The position numbers were made by a program, and so were the translations under genes. Positions 14,644 to 16,306 of a stretch of DNA of 16,306 nucleotides are shown here, piece after piece; within the stretch, counting starts at the first letter, position 1, and the number at the start of each line of letters is the position of its first letter. The notes beneath the pieces were generated by a model. It did no database searches, was not told the origin of the DNA, and worked only from the letters and a program-made list of their open reading frames with translations. Source of the stretch: JAMCXS01 sp964459065 (GTDB taxonomy: Bacteria > Acidobacteriota > Terriglobia > UBA7540); assembly GCA_964459065.1 (NCBI GenBank), contig CAYWMN010000064.1, positions 1 to 16,306 of the forward strand. The letters are read 5' to 3'.

Positions 14644-15060
14644 ATGTCTCCCCCACACGGACTTGGGCAATCTAATCCCGGATGGCACCGGAAACCCAGA
14701 ATTCTTCTCGTCGATGACGACGCAAACGACCTGCGTCACTACGCCGCGCTGCTCCGGCGTCAAGGTTATAGCGTGTCGCCGGTCGCGTCTTTCACGGAGG
14801 GCGTGGAGCGTTTTGGGCGGGAACACTATGATATGGTGATCGTCAGCCAGGGCACGGCGGCTTTTGAAGGCCGGAACGTCCTGGCCAGCGTCCTTGAGCG
14901 GGACCGCAACATCCCCACGCTTGTTCTCTCCCGCAGTTGCGATATGCGCTGCTACCTGGAAGCCATGCAGATGGGGGCTTTTGACTACCGGGAAAAGCCT
15001 CTTGCCGCTGCTGAACTGGCTGAAATCTTAGGATTCCAATTGCGTCGGCTGGCCGCGTAG
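14644..15060 (+). CDS. stand-alone receiver with Ser at the phosphorylation site
   Basis: A 138-residue protein made of one receiver domain after a 17-residue leader. The acid pocket Asp24-Asp25-Asp26 (ILLVDDDAND), Ser96 (LVLSRS) and Lys118 (YREKPL, with the usual KP) are intact. The beta-3 phospho-acceptor position, however, is Ser68 in YDMVIVSQGTAAFEG, where YDMVIVDL…P would be expected. It therefore cannot be phosphorylated in the normal way and may be a pseudo-receiver acting through protein contact. I chose ATG 14644 because GGAGG lies nine bases upstream; a longer frame from TTG 14584 adds 20 unlikely residues and would overlap the predicted transcription start. It has its own promoter and a CRP-like site upstream. 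Confidence 0.85.
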   Translation: MSPPHGLGQSNPGWHRKPRILLVDDDANDLRHYAALLRRQGYSVSPVASFTEGVERFGREHYDMVIVSQGTAAFEGRNVLASVLERDRNIPTLVLSRSCDMRCYLEAMQMGAFDYREKPLAAAELAEILGFQLRRLAA

Positions 15061-15109
15061 GCTTTCTTCATCACTCCTGAACATTTCGCCGCGCGGAGCG
15101 CACAGAGCC

Positions 15110-15124
15110 CGGCGGCCGGCGCCG
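15110..15124 (-). terminator. GC-rich hairpin at the end of padR, between convergent genes
   Basis: CGGCG-GCCGG-CGCCG lies immediately after the padR-type stop codon (minus strand), in the 64-base gap between convergent genes. There is no T-run, so the role as terminator is weakly supported. Confidence 0.25.
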
Positions 15125-15454
15125 TCATGCGGTTTGCAGAACCTGGGCGATGGCGGCGGCGAGCCGCGTCCAGTTGGCGACTTCGTGTTCCAGCTGTTTG
15201 CGGCCCCGAGCGGTGAGGCGATAGTATTTGGCGCGGCGGTTGTTTTCAGAAGCGCCCCATGCTGCCGCAATCAAGCCCTGATGTTCCAGCCGGTAGAGCG
15301 CCGGATAGAGCGATCCCTGCTGCACCTGCAGCACGTCTTTGGACACCTGCTGGATGCGTTGCGCGATGCCCCAGCCGTGCATCGGCTCCAGTTCCAGCGT
15401 CTTCAGGATCAGCAGGTCCAGCGTGCCCTGCAACAGATCAATTGATTTCGCCAT
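15125..15454 (-). CDS. PadR-family transcriptional regulator
   Basis: A 109-residue winged-helix protein starting MAKSIDLLQGTLDLLILKTL, the standard PadR N-terminus. It continues with HGWGIAQRIQ, the recognition part VQQGSLYPALYRLEHQGLI, then RRAKYYRLTARGRKQLEHEV in the wing and a short C-terminal helix. It is a group-2 type (short C-terminal domain), often an autorepressor of an adjacent transporter. The ATG at 15454 has AGGAG about 9 bases upstream and lies inside the end of the ABC ATPase gene (17-base overlap). A longer frame from 15508 lacks family support. In acidobacteria such short PadR proteins commonly accompany ABC permeases, which is known from family context. The effector is unknown. 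Confidence 0.93.
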   Translation of the reverse strand: MAKSIDLLQGTLDLLILKTLELEPMHGWGIAQRIQQVSKDVLQVQQGSLYPALYRLEHQGLIAAAWGASENNRRAKYYRLTARGRKQLEHEVANWTRLAAAIAQVLQTA

Positions 15455-16187
15455 CGTGCCGTTCTCCTTTTTCTGCAATTTCCATTTGGGTGTCTTCGCC
15501 ATTGCCATCGATCAGACGGCCGTCGAGCAGCCTTACCACGCGCCCGGCGTGCGCGGCAAAGCGCGGATCGTGCGTCACAATGCAGATGGTCGAGCCCTGG
15601 CGGTGCAGGTCATCGAGCAGCTGCATCACCGCCTCGCCGTTTTTGGAATCCAGATTCCCCGTTGGCTCATCGGCCAGCAGAATGGCCGGGTCGCCCGCCA
15701 GCGCCCGCGCCACGGCCACGCGCTGCTGTTCGCCGCCTGACAGGTGCGCCGGATAGTGCTTCTCGCGATGCATCATACCAACCTTTTCAAGCGATTCGGC
15801 CACCCGCCGCTTCCTCTCGCCGGCCGGCATGCCGCGATAGGTGAGCGGCAGCTCCACGTTTTCCCGGATGCTCAGGTCGCCGATCAGGTTGAAGCTCTGG
15901 AAGATAAAGCCCACTTCGCGGTTGCGGATGCGCGCCCGCTCATTAAAGCCGAGCGTTTCCACCGCTCGCGATTTCAGCCAGTAACGGCCATGGGTGGGCG
16001 AATCGAGGAGGCCCAATAGCGACAGCAGCGTTGACTTGCCGCAGCCCGAAGGCCCCGAGACGGAAAGATATTCATTCGGAAAGATCTCAAGATTGATTTC
16101 CTCAAGCGCCCTTGTTTCAACTTCTTCCGTGGTAAACACCTTGCTCACGCCTTGCAGCTTGATCAGGCTGTTTCCGTTTTCTTCCAT
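15438..16187 (-). CDS. ABC transporter ATP-binding protein, LolD/MacB class
   Basis: A 249-residue ATPase. Walker A is GPSGCGKST (about 45-53), the Q-loop is VGFIFQSFNLIG, the signature LSGGEQQRVAVARAL, Walker B ILLADEPTGNLDS and the H-loop IVTHD. The FIFQSFNL and ADEPTGNLDS forms are typical of the MacB/LolD/FtsE-like group, whose partners are four-TM permeases that move lipoproteins, peptides or drugs out by mechanotransmission. No permease is in the window; it may lie upstream, beyond the right edge, or elsewhere. ATG 16187 has GGAGGGAGG upstream. The gene is followed by and overlaps the padR-type repressor, so the two are co-transcribed. The C-terminal 20 residues are charged and outside the ABC fold. 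Confidence 0.93.
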   Translation of the reverse strand: MEENGNSLIKLQGVSKVFTTEEVETRALEEINLEIFPNEYLSVSGPSGCGKSTLLSLLGLLDSPTHGRYWLKSRAVETLGFNERARIRNREVGFIFQSFNLIGDLSIRENVELPLTYRGMPAGERKRRVAESLEKVGMMHREKHYPAHLSGGEQQRVAVARALAGDPAILLADEPTGNLDSKNGEAVMQLLDDLHRQGSTICIVTHDPRFAAHAGRVVRLLDGRLIDGNGEDTQMEIAEKGERHDGEIN

Positions 16188-16259
16188 CGTTGCCTCCCTC
16201 CGTATGCCGCATGGGTATTCGCGCCGGTGTTAACTCAGCAACCATCACTCAGAACGCGA

Positions 16260-16294
16260 AATTCAAAATTCAGAATTCATAACTCATAATTTCA
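16260..16294. repeat. tandem heptanucleotide repeat, five units
   Basis: Units with a strict 7-base period: AATTCAA, AATTCAG, AATTCAT, AACTCAT, AATTTCA. It is AT-rich, unlike the surrounding DNA, and lies about 75 bases upstream of the ABC ATPase start. It may be a variable-number repeat, a curved AT-rich promoter element or a replication-slippage product. It could continue beyond the window edge. Confidence 0.6.
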
Positions 16295-16306
16295 TTCGTA
16301 TCTCAA

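Noticed and set aside
1..16306. CRISPR arrays, tRNA/rRNA genes, insertion sequences, attachment sites
   Set aside because: No regularly spaced repeats, no cloverleaf or rRNA signature, and no transposase or integrase seen by eye on either strand.

Overview
The window reads as chromosomal DNA of a GC-rich Gram-negative bacterium, most likely an acidobacterium. That placement is inferred from gene style: a single-chain Wzc-type kinase, a Wza-like exporter without a lipobox, several sigma-54 activator-type genes without receiver domains, and a PadR/ABC pair. No rRNA or other taxonomic marker is present. The sequence is interrupted by a 100-base run of N (7035-7134), so it is a draft contig or scaffold.

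Left half (173-8270, all minus strand): an exopolysaccharide or capsule operon. In transcription order it encodes a sigma-54-activator-like regulator with a degenerate AAA+ domain (8270 into the N gap), a NusG/RfaH/UpxY-type antiterminator (6767-6192), a periplasmic/outer-membrane export protein (6127-5051), a chain-length regulator/tyrosine kinase (5007-2629), a polyprenyl-phosphate sugar-1-phosphate transferase (2625-1132) and a SAM methyltransferase (1108-173). From the exporter on, intergenic gaps are 3 to 43 bases and each gene has a plausible ribosome binding site, so this part is one transcription unit. No flippase, polymerase or glycosyltransferase is present; they must lie elsewhere if the pathway is Wzx/Wzy-like.

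Middle (8271-9817): a gene-poor stretch holding a decayed fragment of another sigma-54 activator (about 8806-9279, plus strand) and a possible 50-residue cysteine-rich ORF.

Right-centre (9818-15060, plus strand): a signalling island. It has an RsbU_N-PAS-HisKA_3 histidine kinase overlapping a NarL-type response regulator. Next comes an output-less receiver that looks like a truncated paralogue of that regulator. A small ORF with a perfect Shine-Dalgarno follows, then a fully canonical sigma-54 activator (GAFTGA and both arginine fingers present), and finally a stand-alone receiver whose phospho-acceptor Asp is replaced by Ser. A perfect TGTGA-N6-TCACA palindrome and a TTGACA promoter lie in front of the last one.

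Right end (15125-16187, minus strand): an ABC-transporter ATPase of the LolD/MacB class, translationally overlapped with a PadR-family repressor, preceded by a tandem heptanucleotide repeat.

The theme of the window is regulation. An EPS export operon sits beside an unusual density of regulators, several of which have lost catalytic residues (AAA+ without GAFTGA or arginine fingers, receiver without Asp, receiver without a normal acid pocket or output domain). That these work together on the EPS operon is a hypothesis based on proximity only.
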